Below are positions 20,535 to 31,147 of a stretch of DNA of 38,151 nucleotides, in pieces; the first letter of the stretch is position 1, and each line of letters opens with the position of its first letter. The stretch covers positions 1 through 38,151 of the forward strand of contig JAUCBJ010007088.1 of NCBI GenBank assembly GCA_032718475.1, written 5' to 3'. Below the pieces are notes generated by a model that was not told where the DNA came from, ran no database searches, and saw only the letters and a list, made by a program, of their open reading frames with translations. Position numbers and translations under genes: made by a program. Source of the stretch: Nemertoderma westbladi. Its lineage: Eukaryota > Xenacoelomorpha > Nemertodermatida > Nemertodermatidae.

Positions 20535-20735
20535 ACTGAACCGGCCGGATTTTTCGATGTTGCTAATTTTGCGTTTTAAAATCGCCATAACTCGGCCAAT
20601 ATTATTTTTTTTAAGTAAAATTGCTCTCCGGGGTTTTTTCACATGCTCTTTCACATGAAACAAACGAAAACTCGAAAAAAAATTTCCGAGTCGTCTACCC
20701 CATTTCAGCATTGCTGTAGATTAGTACCGGTAATA
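20535..20735 (-). repeat. Dispersed repeat, inverted partner of 7931-8128
   Basis: The reverse complement carries the same ordered words as 7931-8128 (TTGGCCGAGTTATGGCGATT and GGGGTAGACGACTCGG). The 66-codon minus-strand open frame here is not kept in the other copy, so it is not taken as coding. Confidence 0.8.
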
Positions 20736-22688
20736 ATAAAATATAACCTACAGCATATTGAAATGTCGCATTGAATTGGGTGTTATTTGCGCGGATTCGT
20801 CGCTCGGTTTCTGAAACATAAACAATTGAATCATAATATATTATGACGTATGAAATAGTAAGTAGGTTACCAAAGTAGGCTACCGGTGTTCGACTTGGAT
20901 ATTCCTCCCAAAGGGGCTATCTCAATTTCCCAGCCAAAACCAGGGTGGAATGGAATTACAACTGTATGACAGAACCGGTACCGGTACTAATCTGATGTCC
21001 CTTACAGTTAAAAACTTCGCGCTTTGGACGCTTCACGCGTCCGCGTCACGGCGCCATGGATATAGAATATATAAAAGTGGGCCCCTTTTCTGAGTTCAGA
21101 GTTACCGTACATAAACTATAAACATAAATCAGTAAGGTAAATTAAAAGGTGCCAATCAGCCAATGCCAGAACAGCAGAAAGAAAAAGGACATCCAAAATT
21201 ACTACACCCCTAGCGCAAACTAACTTAACTAGGCCTAATGAACTAGCTGACTAGGGGCCTACAGAACTAGGCATGCATTCGTGCACACTCTGCAGCTCTG
21301 AAACCAGAAATTGGCAGGCAGTCTTGCAGTTCTTTGCTTTTGGTAAGCTACTGGTAGTGGTACTGCCCTACTGCTGTCTGGCCGTAGCTGTACCGGTATA
21401 TTTCAAAATAATTACGATACCGGTATTAAATACGCCTAGGCCTACAGCAATAGCCTAGCCTAACTTAACTATCAGACTATCCCGACGCCAGAATGCCGAA
21501 CGGTACGAAATAATATCACATAGTTATCTCAATCTGTGAATCACTCAATCAGTCAATGCGATAGCCTACCGGTAATAAACGACAAATGACTCACCTTTTA
21601 ATTGTTTCTTTTTAAAGCAGGATAAAATTCCCATTTTTTTCCTTAGGAATACCAATTCAGCAATTTATTAATTTTTGGTCGCGGAGCGCGGTACCGGAAA
21701 CGGTAAGCCAGTTTGCAGTTGGTAGGATGGCGCCTTTACATGATACCGCCAACCGCCATGCCATCATTGATCATAGTCAGATAAGAATAGTATGGCTGTA
21801 TGCTGGTATGGTAAAGCCTAGCCTACAGAATGCAAAATTGCACAATGCAGAAGGCAGGAAGGTCACTGCCTGTGCCTGACTGCCTATATGGAATATTGAC
21901 AAAAAGCGCGCCACACGGATTCTGGTTAAACGAAAAGCGCGCCAGCCATGACATTCAATGCGCGCCAACCATTGAAATATTGACCATTAAATTTTGCAAT
22001 TATTGTAATTATTTATCAGTTTATACTGCAGTAGGCCCTACCTACGCTACAGACATATAGCTAGACCCACTCCTACAGTATTTGAACATGAAAATGCGAG
22101 CGCAGCGAGCAAGAAAATTTTGCAGAAATGTAAACATGAATAGGTGTACAGTAATACTGTAATATTCAGATAGTAGGTCAACCGACTATTTTTAAATAAA
22201 GATGTGATTAAATTGCGAGCGTAGCGAGCAAGAAAATTTTAACATTTTTGGGTCAACCGACTATTTTTTACCTACAGACATACAGATGTGATTATGGATT
22301 ACATCGGCAGATTGGAGTGTAGCGAGCAATCGTGGTTTTAGGCTACAGTCAGACAGTATATTGGTGTGAACAATTGAAAATCCTTTCAAACAACTCATAT
22401 TTTGAAAGACATTAAAACGTTGGCGTGATTGGCCATGATGATTAACGTGGATTGGATACGGTACCTCCAATGCTCAATCTGTCGGTTTGTCCATAATGTG
22501 GGAGTGCAAAACAGTTCAAGGCACGGAAATACTTCTATAGGTTAATAAACAAATACTGTAATAAAATATCACTGTATGTAATCAAATATCCCTATTCAAT
22601 TATAGTTATTAGAATGATGAATAAGAGTAGAGCGTACAGTACAGCAGTAGGCAGGCATAATATACAAATGCGAGCGAAAATTTTTAAG
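20736..22688. other. Intergenic, rich in ACCGGT and AGGCCTA words
   Basis: No gene is recognised. GCGCGCCA occurs three times between 21905 and 21970. A phrase near GCGAGCGCAGCGAGCAAGAA (22097) recurs in variant form near 22216 with surrounding similarity (GGTCAACCGACTATTTTT), a degenerate repeat of about 85-120 bp. Short open frames lack recognisable motifs. Confidence 0.4.
21068..21100 (+). promoter_or_regulatory. Possible TATA-box core promoter
   Basis: TATATAAAAG (21068-21077) lies about 28 bp upstream of an initiator-like TTCAGAG (21095-21101), the usual spacing for a TATA promoter. The preceding 60 bp are locally GC-rich (GGACGCTTCACGCGTCC, an imperfect palindrome). No convincing coding sequence follows within several hundred bases, so this could be chance or serve an unrecognised transcript. 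Confidence 0.3.
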
Positions 22689-22703
22689 GCCTACAGTCGG
22701 TGA

Positions 22704-22795
22704 GAAGTCAAAAATTGGACTTGAGTCCAAAATTGGACTTCGACTCCAGTTCAAGTCCAAAATTGGACTTCTGCGAGTCCAATATTGGACTTCAA
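22704..22795. repeat. Left subterminal palindromic repeat array
   Basis: Four to five copies of a phrase close to AAGTCCAAAATTGGACTT, each itself a near-palindrome around AATT, spaced irregularly. The matching array at the right end of the element lies at about 24550-24622. Confidence 0.8.
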
Positions 22796-23674
22796 ATCAG
22801 CCAATTGTTCCAGGGCCTTGGGTAATTGGATCGGGCGGGATTTTTTTTTTTTAATCGAAAATATATCAAAAAATAAGAGTTTTGAACAGGGGGACCTGAA
22901 ATTCACCAGGGGGAACTTTTTTTAAAACGCTTTGAATTTTTACAAAAGTCCAATATTGGACTTTAACTCCAATTTTGGACGCGACATTGAGAATCAAACT
23001 TAAATGTACATGAAGCATAACAGATGAGAGACAGCCAGACAGCTATTAAGTTACGGAAAGTTACCTTTGCAGCTCTGTATGTATCTTCAGTGTACTGTAC
23101 TTAGAATATAATGGTACATTCTAGCATTCTATCTAGGTACTTTGTACTTTACTTTTAGCATATTGTTTAGTTTACATTCATGTTATGTGTAACCTTACAG
23201 CCTTATGTACCCAGGACTTTAGAGTCTTTAGGACTAGATTAGATTATGCTCCAATAAATATTTAATTACAAATTATATTTGGTGGAAACTGGTAGCAATG
23301 CCAGGTTTGCCAACTGCTGCTGCTGCTAAGGCTAACTACAGTACACAGTACAAGCTACGATTTCGTCTAAGCCTATATGCCTATGGGAGCCCTATCAGAA
23401 AGAAATACTACAAAGTTGATGCTACCACCATCTCTTCTAATTTTTCCATACAACAGGGAGGGTATTTTAAAACGGCTGGATAATGAAAGGGGATTAACTG
23501 ATTAACGTGTTGGGGTCTCCACATAATAAGTACAGAAGTAACACACGTCATAAACCAATTGAGGGAAAGGAACAGGTTACAGAGGCAGGCTTTTCTAACT
23601 AAAACAATAAACGGACACTTTTAACTTTACCAATTGAAGGAGCCATATCACCACATACTACTAACTACAATCCA

Positions 23675-24069
23675 GCAATCGGCATGCTGCATTGCAGCTG
23701 CATTATATATATAGGCCCTATTAAGAATGCTGTGCCGGCTTGCTGGCTTGTTGACAAAAGTGCGCCTCCACAATTCCCTTACACTCTTACAGGCAGAGCC
23801 TTATCACCTAGCTAGATCATCCGTATCTTCAAGGCCAGTGTCCTTTGAGACAGTAAGAAAGATGCGTCTCAAGAAAGTCATGGTCTGTCCACCATGCTTA
23901 TTCACTCCATGAGGTGCACTGGCTGGTCCTCACGGCGAAAGCAATGTCCTGCAAAGTGGAGGCGGCTTTGTTGTAGTGTCAAACTTGGGGGAACTAATGA
24001 GACACCTCCAACTCCAATGTTATATAGTGTCTGGTTGGAGATGTGTGCATTGTACTTGACACAGTGAAC
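23675..24069 (-). pseudogene. 5'-truncated RTE fragment (3' end of the RT frame)
   Basis: This segment is the same sequence as 26488-26825, the C-terminal part and 3' end of the RTE at 26464-30228, with substitutions and indels. One deletion (near 23913) removes a stretch present in the longer copy, and short insertions occur at 23703-23720 and 23770-23800. Truncation on the 5' side is the normal outcome of target-primed reverse transcription. It lies within the inverted-repeat element at 22694-24635 and so probably inserted into it. Confidence 0.8.
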
Positions 24070-24640
24070 CTAATCAAAACAATTAGTCAATAAACATTAA
24101 CTCAATTACATACAGACATAATAGGTTACAGTTTACAGTAGTCTTATTTTTGCCATACGAAAATACCACAGGTATGGGCCCTAGGTGCTAGGCAGCTAGG
24201 TATGGCGTATGGGTATGAATGAACTATACCAGTATACAGCTATAACTCAACTACCGCTCAGCCGCTACCGCCACCGCGGTATACACCGCTAAGGCAGTAA
24301 GGCTACTACCGCAAAGCCATACCACTCTGCCACTACCACTACCGCAAAAAGTAACTACTGATGTCTGACTGTACGTGTGCGATCCCTGGCTTATAATACT
24401 TATAATAATAAATTTGATCATTCAAATAATGTTGCATTGTAATTATGTAATATATATGTACTGATACGGGATGCAGTTTTGATTGAAATACGGATATACA
24501 ATATCAGAATATGGCAGCATGGGTACCGGTACACTTGGAGTTGTACTAAAGTCCAATATTGGACTTTGGAGTCCAAAATTGGACTTGAAGTCTAAAATTG
24601 GACTTGAAGTCCAATTTTTGACTTCTCACCGACTGGCCTA

Positions 24641-25760
24641 GGCCTAACTCTTTTTAAAAATAGACTCTACTGGTAGACCGATAGGCCTATAATTTCAAGT
24701 AGAGTGGCTGGATATGTTGCCATGCCAATGCATTTTTTTCCTACTGTACATGACAGCATGACATCCATTTCCGCGCCAGGATACTCAATGCGCGCCACAC
24801 ACCCCTGTTCCTTCGCGCCAGGATCCTAAATGCGCGCCACACGCCCCTGTTCCTTCGCGCCAGGATCCTAAATGCGCGCCACACATGTTGAGCAAACTCT
24901 ACATAAATTCCAACATGGCCTGACTGCACACTGGCCAGTCACAGAAGTACTGAAGTACCGGTAGCCTACCCAGCAGTACCGGCACCTACTGGTTACTCGC
25001 TCAGTCGCTACTGTAATAATAATTCCTTACAGTCTGACAGTATTAATTGGCAGATTGCAGGATTGGTAATCCATAATTTCTGTATTCAGGAATTTTTTTC
25101 TAAAGATAGGCCTACACTAGTACACTCCCCCAGTCCGGGTAAATATAAATTCAATTTGGTAATGTACGGATAGTATAGCTGTATAGGTATAGCATATACT
25201 GTAGCCTAATTTAATTGCATAGCGCCTCAAATTAGAGATATACATTTAATTTTGGAGATTAAATTAAATAGGCCTAGGCCTAGTGATATTCAGGAAATTA
25301 AGGGTTCCTTTCCTACCTTACACACACAAGAATACAGCTATAGGCCTAGCTGTAATCTATAATACTGTAACACAGTACTGCAGTAATACCGTAATAGCAG
25401 AATAGGCCTACTGTATAATACCACGACTGCTAGACTGCTCTATCTGCCAGCTGCCGTGTTGAAGATAATAGAAAAATGGTTCCACTTTTTGTAATTTTTG
25501 AAATTTCAAATAAATTCCATTTATTTGAAAAAAGCTCTTTTTCTCACTAATATTTTTAAAATTGAGTTAATTAATATAAGCTTAGCTTAGCAGCTTAGCC
25601 TACTGTACAGCTAGCTCACACAATCTTCTAAATTAAATTAATTCATTAATTAAATGAATCTTCATAATTAAAATATAGTATTATTATACGTCGTAAACAT
25701 TGATAACGCTGGTGATATCTTTTTTTCAAATAAAACAATATATTCGATATTAAAACGTAA
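24641..25760. other. Intergenic with a 42-bp tandem repeat
   Basis: Apart from the 42-bp repeat at 24772-24893, no gene or named repeat is recognised. AGGCCTA words are frequent. Confidence 0.4.
24772..24893. repeat. 42-bp tandem repeat, about 2.9 units
   Basis: CGCGCCAGGAT recurs at 24772, 24814 and 24856, a strict 42-bp period. Units two and three are nearly identical and unit one is diverged. Each unit also has AATGCGCGCCACAC. Confidence 0.9.
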
Positions 25761-25943
25761 CGGAAAACACTATTTTCCACTCATTTTCTTTAGCGAAATT
25801 CAGATATTCTGCCCTCGTGTGTTGAGTTTTCCACTCGCTTCGCTCGTGCTAAAAACCTGCCAACTCTTGTAAAACTCAACCACTCGGACAGAATAGTTAA
25901 ATTTCGCTAAATTGAAAATGAGTGAAAAATGCGGTGTTTTCCG
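25761..25943. mobile_element. Foldback MITE-like hairpin, 183 bp
   Basis: From CGGAAAACAC at the left to GTGTTTTCCG at the right, the two arms of about 75 bp are imperfect inverted copies sharing CACTCATTTTC, TTTAGCGAAATT, ATTCTG and TTGAGTTTT in mirror order. The loop holds CACTCGCTTCGCTCGTG. It has no coding capacity. A target duplication is not obvious. Confidence 0.7.
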
Positions 25944-26463
25944 CTTAATAATAATTTTAGCTTATTGTAACCTTACTGCGCCGGTTTCAACGAGAAATAC
26001 AAAATTAACTAGTTGGAGAGGGGACAGCTTGCCTTAAATGCAAGCTATAATTCGAATATTACATGCTATACTGTAAACTGATTGGTCAATTCAACATGCT
26101 TTTAAAACAGGGAAATGGTTACCGGTACAATGTACAGTAGAAGATAATAGACATAGGTATATACTGTATGATTAAAACTCTTGTATCCTATAGTTGAACC
26201 TTATAGATAGAGGCCGTCTATACAGGCGTTTATACTACATAGAGATTGGCCTACTAGTACTAACTGTATGTAGTTTATAAGAGTAAAATGCTTTCCCACA
26301 TTATTTCATTATTATTACTTTAGTCAGGCTCGCAAATCTAGGATTGAGTTAAGTAAAACATTATTTTATATATTTTATAATTAGCCCCAACCCCACACAC
26401 CCTCTCGTTTAGTATACAGTCTACTTTATAATGCCCCCCCCCCCCACCCCGCCCCCCTTATTT
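25944..26463. other. Intergenic with a C-rich run next to the RTE 3' end
   Basis: AT-rich and unrecognised up to about 26400. A C-rich tract (26434-26459) follows. Confidence 0.4.
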
Positions 26464-28247
26464 AGAATACTACTACTACTACTATGATCGGCATGCTGCA
26501 TTGCAGCCGCATTTTTAAGAATGCTGTGCCGGCTTGTCGACAACTCCCTATCACCCATCACATTTGCTAGATCATCCGCATCTTCAAGGCCAGTGTCCTT
26601 TAAGATGCGTCTCAAGAAAGTCATGGGCTGTCCACCATGCTTATTCACTCCATGAGGCTGCCAAAGTACAAGATTATGCACTGGCTGGTCCTCATGGCGA
26701 AAGCAATGTCCTGCAAAGCGGAGGCAATTTTGTTCTAGTGTCAAGCTTGCGGGAACCAATGAGACACCTCCAATGTTATATAGTGTCTGGTTGGAGATGT
26801 GTGCATTGTACTTGACACAATGAACCCGGCGTAGCATTCTTGTGAATGTGCCATCCAGAGATTTGGTGTCCTCAGCAGTTAGAGCCCAGCTTGGACTTCC
26901 ATAGAGGAGTACTGGAACTACTGCTGCTCTAAATAATCGGACCTTGAGTTTCCGATTAATTCTTGGTGACTTCCAAATCCTGGAAAGCCTATTCAAGGCT
27001 GCCCATGCCTTTTCCTTACGTATTCGAAGGTCCTCTCCGGACTTCCGGATCCATGATCCCAGGTAACAGAAGTCGTCCACATGCTCAAGCATACCATCCT
27101 TTGAGCTTATGCTCATCCGATCAGAGACTTGCTGAGGACTTTCAAAGTTAACTGTCAAAATTTTGGTCTTTCTGGAGTTAATAAAAAGACCAACACTAGA
27201 AGCAGCATGTTCTAATGAGCTGAGGAGCCGTTGGGCTCCCTCTAGTGATTCTGAGAGTACTCCTAAGTCATCAGCAAAGTCTAGATCAGTTAGGTGCTTG
27301 GCTGGATTTCCTCGACTTCTGGAGCCAGTAGGTGGAGTTATCATCACCCCATCATCATTATGATGATCTAAGGACATGCGTAGAACATAGTCAACCACAA
27401 TTATGAACAAGAATGGTGCAAGTGTGTCTCCCTGGAGGACGCCCCATAACACTTCAAATGGTTCTGTGTCACCGTCAACAGTAGACACAAATGTTGTCGA
27501 ACCATTGTACTGATCTGATTGCTGCACTGCAATAATGTCATCAGGAATCCCATATAATGAAAGTATGCTTAACATGCGTGAGCGATAGACTGAATCAAAG
27601 GCCTTGAAGAAGTCAACAAAGATAACAGCCAGATGCCTGTCTTTCTTTTTTGATAACTCTTCAATTATCCTTCTAAGTGCCAAAATGGGCTCCATGGTCC
27701 CACGACCTTTACGGAACCCATTCTGATTTCCACGGAGCAGTCTCTCAGTGGGATCCCTGATGCGATTTAATAGAATTCTATTGTATAGCTTTGCAGCAAT
27801 CGAGATCAATGCGATTCCCCGAAAAGAACCATAGAGTGTTAGGTTGCCCTTCTTGGGAACTGGCACCAACTTATTTGTTTTCATTTCTTGTGGGACTCTT
27901 GTTGTTCGGTACATGTCTACTATGATGGGATAGATGAGCTTAAAACACTCAGGTATTTTAAAGACCTCAGGGGGTACACCATCTACTCCACTGGCATGAT
28001 TGGTCTTAATGCTCTTTGCAGCAGCCTTCACTTCTGCAAAGGAGATATCGCCAATGGGAATATCTGGGAGTACAGACTCAGACACTTTTACTTCTATAAA
28101 GTTATCAGGAAAAAACCCTTCATTATTGAGGATCTTTTCAAAGTGGGCCTTCCAACCATTGAGGCGATCGGGTGGTGATTCAGCCTTAACCTTGGTGGTT
28201 GGTTGGCTTTTCCGACCAGTAAGCAAGGGTAGTTGATCGATTTCCAT
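26421..28247 (-). pseudogene. RTE reverse transcriptase (C-terminal part of the ORF)
   Basis: A 608-codon open frame carrying an RNA-directed DNA polymerase. Visible blocks: VPVPKKGNLTLYGSFRGIAL (about 128-147), NQNGFRKGRGT (about 174-184), motif A IFVDFFKAFDSV with D212, motif B GVLQGDTLAPFLF (about 269-281), motif C FADD at 324-327 with both aspartates, and the thumb-proximal YLGSWI near 395. The catalytic triad is intact. The last 25 or so residues (SSSSS and glycine-rich) are translated 3' repeat and C-run DNA, so the original stop has probably been lost. The first Met is only where the frame opens; the true N-terminus is the endonuclease frame, separated by a frameshift near 28230. Such a protein would copy its own RNA at a nicked target. 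Confidence 0.85.
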
Positions 28248-29584
28248 GCCGGGGATGATTGCCTGCTGTCGTCAGCATCATTGATGGCATCAACCTGTTG
28301 GTTTATTAGCTCCTGTAGATTAACAGTGTACTGCCTATTCAGGGACCTAGATGCAGCCTTAACTGCATTCTTGGCCGCTGTAGTCTGTTTGAGTCGGGAC
28401 TCTTTCTGCGCCTTGTAGAGGTTATTTCGGCACTTCTGAATTTTGTTGTCAGTCCAGGGGGCCCGTTTCCTGTTTCGAGGGTATACAGGAACTGTTTCTG
28501 CAGCTGCTAACTTAATTGCTTCTGTGAAGGCAGTATAGCCCTCAAAGTGATCTACCGCCTCAGAGGCAAGAACCTCATACCTGTTGCTCGGCTGTAATGT
28601 GAAGCTGGATCTCACACTTGTCTGTTGCAACAGAGAGGACCAGTCATGCCGCGGCAAGGCAGATTTCGTTGTTCTGCTAGCACGCAGACTAAGTCTTACC
28701 TTGGCCACAATAAGGCGGTGATCACTGGAGAAGGGTCGAAGTGTAAATGCATTACAGTCTTGTATAGAGCTCCTGTATTTCCTACGAAACAGAATATGGT
28801 CAATCTGGGACTTGTGACCACTGGGTCCACTATGAGTCCATAGCTTTCCAGTTCGCTTCTTGAACTGGGATCCAGCCGAAAACAATCCATTTCTAGAGAT
28901 AAAATTATGAAGATGGACGGAATTTCGGTTAACACTATTGCTATAGACCCAGGGCGATGTAGGTGATTGATGCAGACTTGCATTAAAGTCTCCCAGGAAT
29001 GTTAAGAATGCATTCTGATCCACTCCATCAGTAGCTGCTTGTAGATTGTGGTAGAAATTTTCCATCTCCTCTACAGGGGCAACAATAGTTGGAGAGTAGC
29101 ACACAATCAGAACCACCTTAGGAAACTTCTTAGCCAGTCTTCCAGAACATGAGAAGTGACAACGGATGATGCGGTTAGAGATTTGGTCTATTTTGTCCAA
29201 TGCTGCATGAGCAGTTGGATTCATCAATAGACCAATTCCACCATTGCCACTATCATTTGCTGAAGCAAGGGCGAGTCGCCAACCGCCCTCGTTGTCCTTA
29301 ATCAGAACCTGATCAGTCTGTCCAGTCTGCATTCGATGCTCTTGAACACACACTGCGCTAAGAGAAAGCTTATCTGCCAAGGCAGTCAGCTCACCTTGTC
29401 GCATTGGGGACCCGAGTGTTAGGGTGTTTACTGAGGCTAGTCTAGTGACTTGCCTCAGATTTACCAATTTTACCTTTTTTTGTTGGTCGGGGTGGAACAT
29501 GAGAGTAGCCTCCAACTCCAGAATCCCTCTCCCCATCACAATCTGGCCTTCCTGGTGACCCAGGGTTTGGGCCAGAAAGGTCAT
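28094..29584 (-). pseudogene. RTE endonuclease domain (middle of the ORF)
   Basis: A 496-codon frame with the exonuclease-endonuclease-phosphatase fold of non-LTR elements. Landmarks: SVNTLTL (N53), VQEHRM (E82), CYSPT (Y163), FLGDFNA (D199, N201), SQIDHIL (D262) and SSDHR (D288, H289). These are the expected metal-binding and catalytic positions, and all are kept. About 160 residues of basic linker follow. Residues after about 445 are out of frame with the RT; the frame that continues is the one starting at 28247. The first about 40 residues are likewise out of frame: the correct N-terminal frame is 29442-29831. The domain would nick target DNA to prime reverse transcription. Confidence 0.85.
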
Positions 29585-29831
29585 CAGGAAAGGGACTCAA
29601 AGAATTGCTGGCTGCTCTCTCTCCAGTAGGGGGTGAGACAGGCAGCCGGTCAGGAGTTAACTGACGCCTGTGAGGCCGATTGTGTCCGGTAATTCCACTG
29701 GCCTCTAGTGGCCGGACCTCCGCATTGCTAATGTAATCCATAGTGGGGGTTGGGGGGTGCTTTTTTGCCGAGTCAGCTCTCGGGGCAAATACCACACCCT
29801 GGTTTGCCATTCCACAGGGTGGGTGTCGCAA
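29442..29831 (-). pseudogene. RTE N-terminal proline-rich region
   Basis: A 129-codon frame. From MANQGVVF to SHVPPRPTK it matches the second copy at 36097, where the same frame runs on directly into VNLRQVTRLASVNTLTL, the start of the endonuclease. In this copy an A run (T run on the plus strand near 29468-29477) shifts the frame after PPRPTK and the last 11 residues are wrong. The region is rich in P, S, G and R with no domain I recognise. Confidence 0.75.
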
Positions 29832-30228
29832 TGGAGTCAGATATGAGGCCCATCACCCATATCTACTCTGGCGCACATGACCCAACATTGGCTGTTGCAG
29901 CTCATCTGCTGGGTCATGCCCTGTACCCTTGCTGCCAGGTGCAGGTCGCAGTGAAGTGCTCTCAGAGTGGACATGAGAACACTCTACTCCTGACCAGCCA
30001 TTGGTAGATCACCATCTGCCTGGTCAGGCCATATACCCCTGCAGCCAAGTATATGGGTCCTTAATCCAGGACCAAGGGCGTCCTTATCCCAGAACGAAGG
30101 GGGTCCTAGTTACAGGACCAGATTTGCCCTAATAAGAGGGTCTATGCAGCTACAGGTGGCACCTCATTTATGCTGCATGGAGGTGGCAAGTTTTCCTGAT
30201 CATTGACCTAGAATACCTGACCTGACCT
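29832..30228 (-). other. RTE 5' leader
   Basis: Non-coding sequence shared with 35514-36096 in the opposite orientation. It is rich in short self-similar phrases built on AGGACC and GGTCCT (30060-30120) that could fold. It begins AGGTCAGGTCAGGTATTC on the minus strand. Confidence 0.7.
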
Positions 30229-31064
30229 AAGAGTACAGTATACTATATAATGGGACAATATCCAAAGAGGCAACGTTTGCCCCTCAAACGGTATGGTTAT
30301 GACATAACAGACGACAAGGCCAGTGATTCCCAAGTAGCAGTGATAAATCTCCCGAAAAATATGAACGTCCATTCCTGCGCTGTGTTTGGTGTCTAAAGAA
30401 AGTGGCGAGTGGGGTTCGTCCAAGGGATACCAGATACAGTGTATGTCTAGTAGTGTATGTCCCCAAAAGCCAGCCTTACATTTGGAGAACTGCTTTGGGG
30501 AATATCATTATATGATGTAGGCCCTACACTCTACTAGGGGGAGATGTTAGGTCACAAACAGTATTGGCTACCATCCACAAAGTTGTGTCCATGTATCCTG
30601 TCACCGAAAATAACATCAAAACAGGGTAGGTGTCAAGTCCTAGGGTACCTACCCCCCTACTTAGATGCGCTTCCATCATATGCGACTGAATGTAGTCTAG
30701 CGGGTTAACCGCTCTCACTAATTATGCAAAAAAAACGTAAAATTCAGAATTAATTATGTAAACTATCATCAAAAATACACCTACAGGGTAGGTGGTCACG
30801 GTTAGGTCCTCAAAACAGATTAGATTCAAGTCCTAGGGTACCTTCCCCCACTTAGAACAGATTCCGTCATGTGCGACAATGTAGTCTAGCGGTCCTGCAG
30901 TCAAATGTCGTGTCCTGGGGGTACCCCTGCTTTAGAATGTGTCATTGCCTGTGATGGGTCACCAAATGTAGGCCTAGTTTTGTGCTACATCCTCTTGGGA
31001 ATTCTGTAATTTAGGAGTTAAGCACTTATCTTAGCATAGGCCTTTGCTGACTTAGTAATTTGTA
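30229..31064. other. Upstream region of the 1046-aa ORF with direct repeats
   Basis: A phrase running from CAAGTCCTAGGGTACCT through a C run to TGTAGTCTAGCGG occurs at 30633-30704 and again, diverged, at 30826-30893. A third, weaker copy lies at about 30911-30953. No coding sequence is recognised. The repeats could be subterminal repeats of the element that carries the ORF. Confidence 0.5.
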
Positions 31065-31147
31065 GATCGAATGTAACATAGTTATAGGATCCAATGTAAC
31101 ATAATTGAGGTTACATTCGATTCGTAAAAACTATGTTACGTTCGATC
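31065..31147. promoter_or_regulatory. Inverted repeat and motif cluster upstream of the 1046-aa ORF
   Basis: Arms GATCGAATGTAACATAGTT (31065-31083) and AACTATGTTACGTTCGATC (31129-31147) are complementary at 18 of 19 positions. Two more copies of the core (CCAATGTAACATA at about 31091, GGTTACATTCGAT at about 31109) lie between them, and ATTACGTTCGG follows at about 31151. Five copies of one 10-bp word in both orientations about 150-240 bp before the start codon look like clustered binding sites or a transposon subterminal region. Confidence 0.5.

Larger units (their letters stand above)
22689..24640. mobile_element. Terminal-inverted-repeat DNA element with GCCTA target duplication
   Basis: The element runs 22694-24635. 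Both ends read inward from CAGTCGGTGAGAAGTCAAAA, identical for 29 bp, and continue into tandem copies of a palindromic phrase close to AAGTCCAAAATTGGACTT. It is flanked by GCCTA on both sides (22689-22693 and 24636-24640). Another copy of the phrase is at about 22947. No transposase is visible, so it is non-autonomous. I cannot assign a superfamily: the 5-bp duplication and CAGTCGG ends do not match a family I know well. A fragment of RTE lies inside it. Confidence 0.7.
26464..30228 (-). mobile_element. Near full-length RTE-like non-LTR retrotransposon
   Basis: Minus-strand order: 5' leader (30228 to about 29800), proline-rich N-terminal region, apurinic-type endonuclease, reverse transcriptase, then a short 3' end with a TAG/AGT trinucleotide repeat (about 26470-26485). 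The single endonuclease-plus-RT frame, the RT sequence style and the short simple-repeat 3' end fit the RTE clade. The 5' boundary is set by comparison with the second copy at 35514. Two frameshifts break the reading frame (about 29465 and about 28230), so this copy is probably dead unless they are assembly errors. Its length is about 3.8 kb. Confidence 0.8.

Noticed and set aside
26534-26815. Plus-strand frames opposite the RTE (also 27888-28236, 28625-28843, 29750-30007)
   Set aside because: They are shadows of the endonuclease and RT frames, whose catalytic motifs are clearly on the minus strand.
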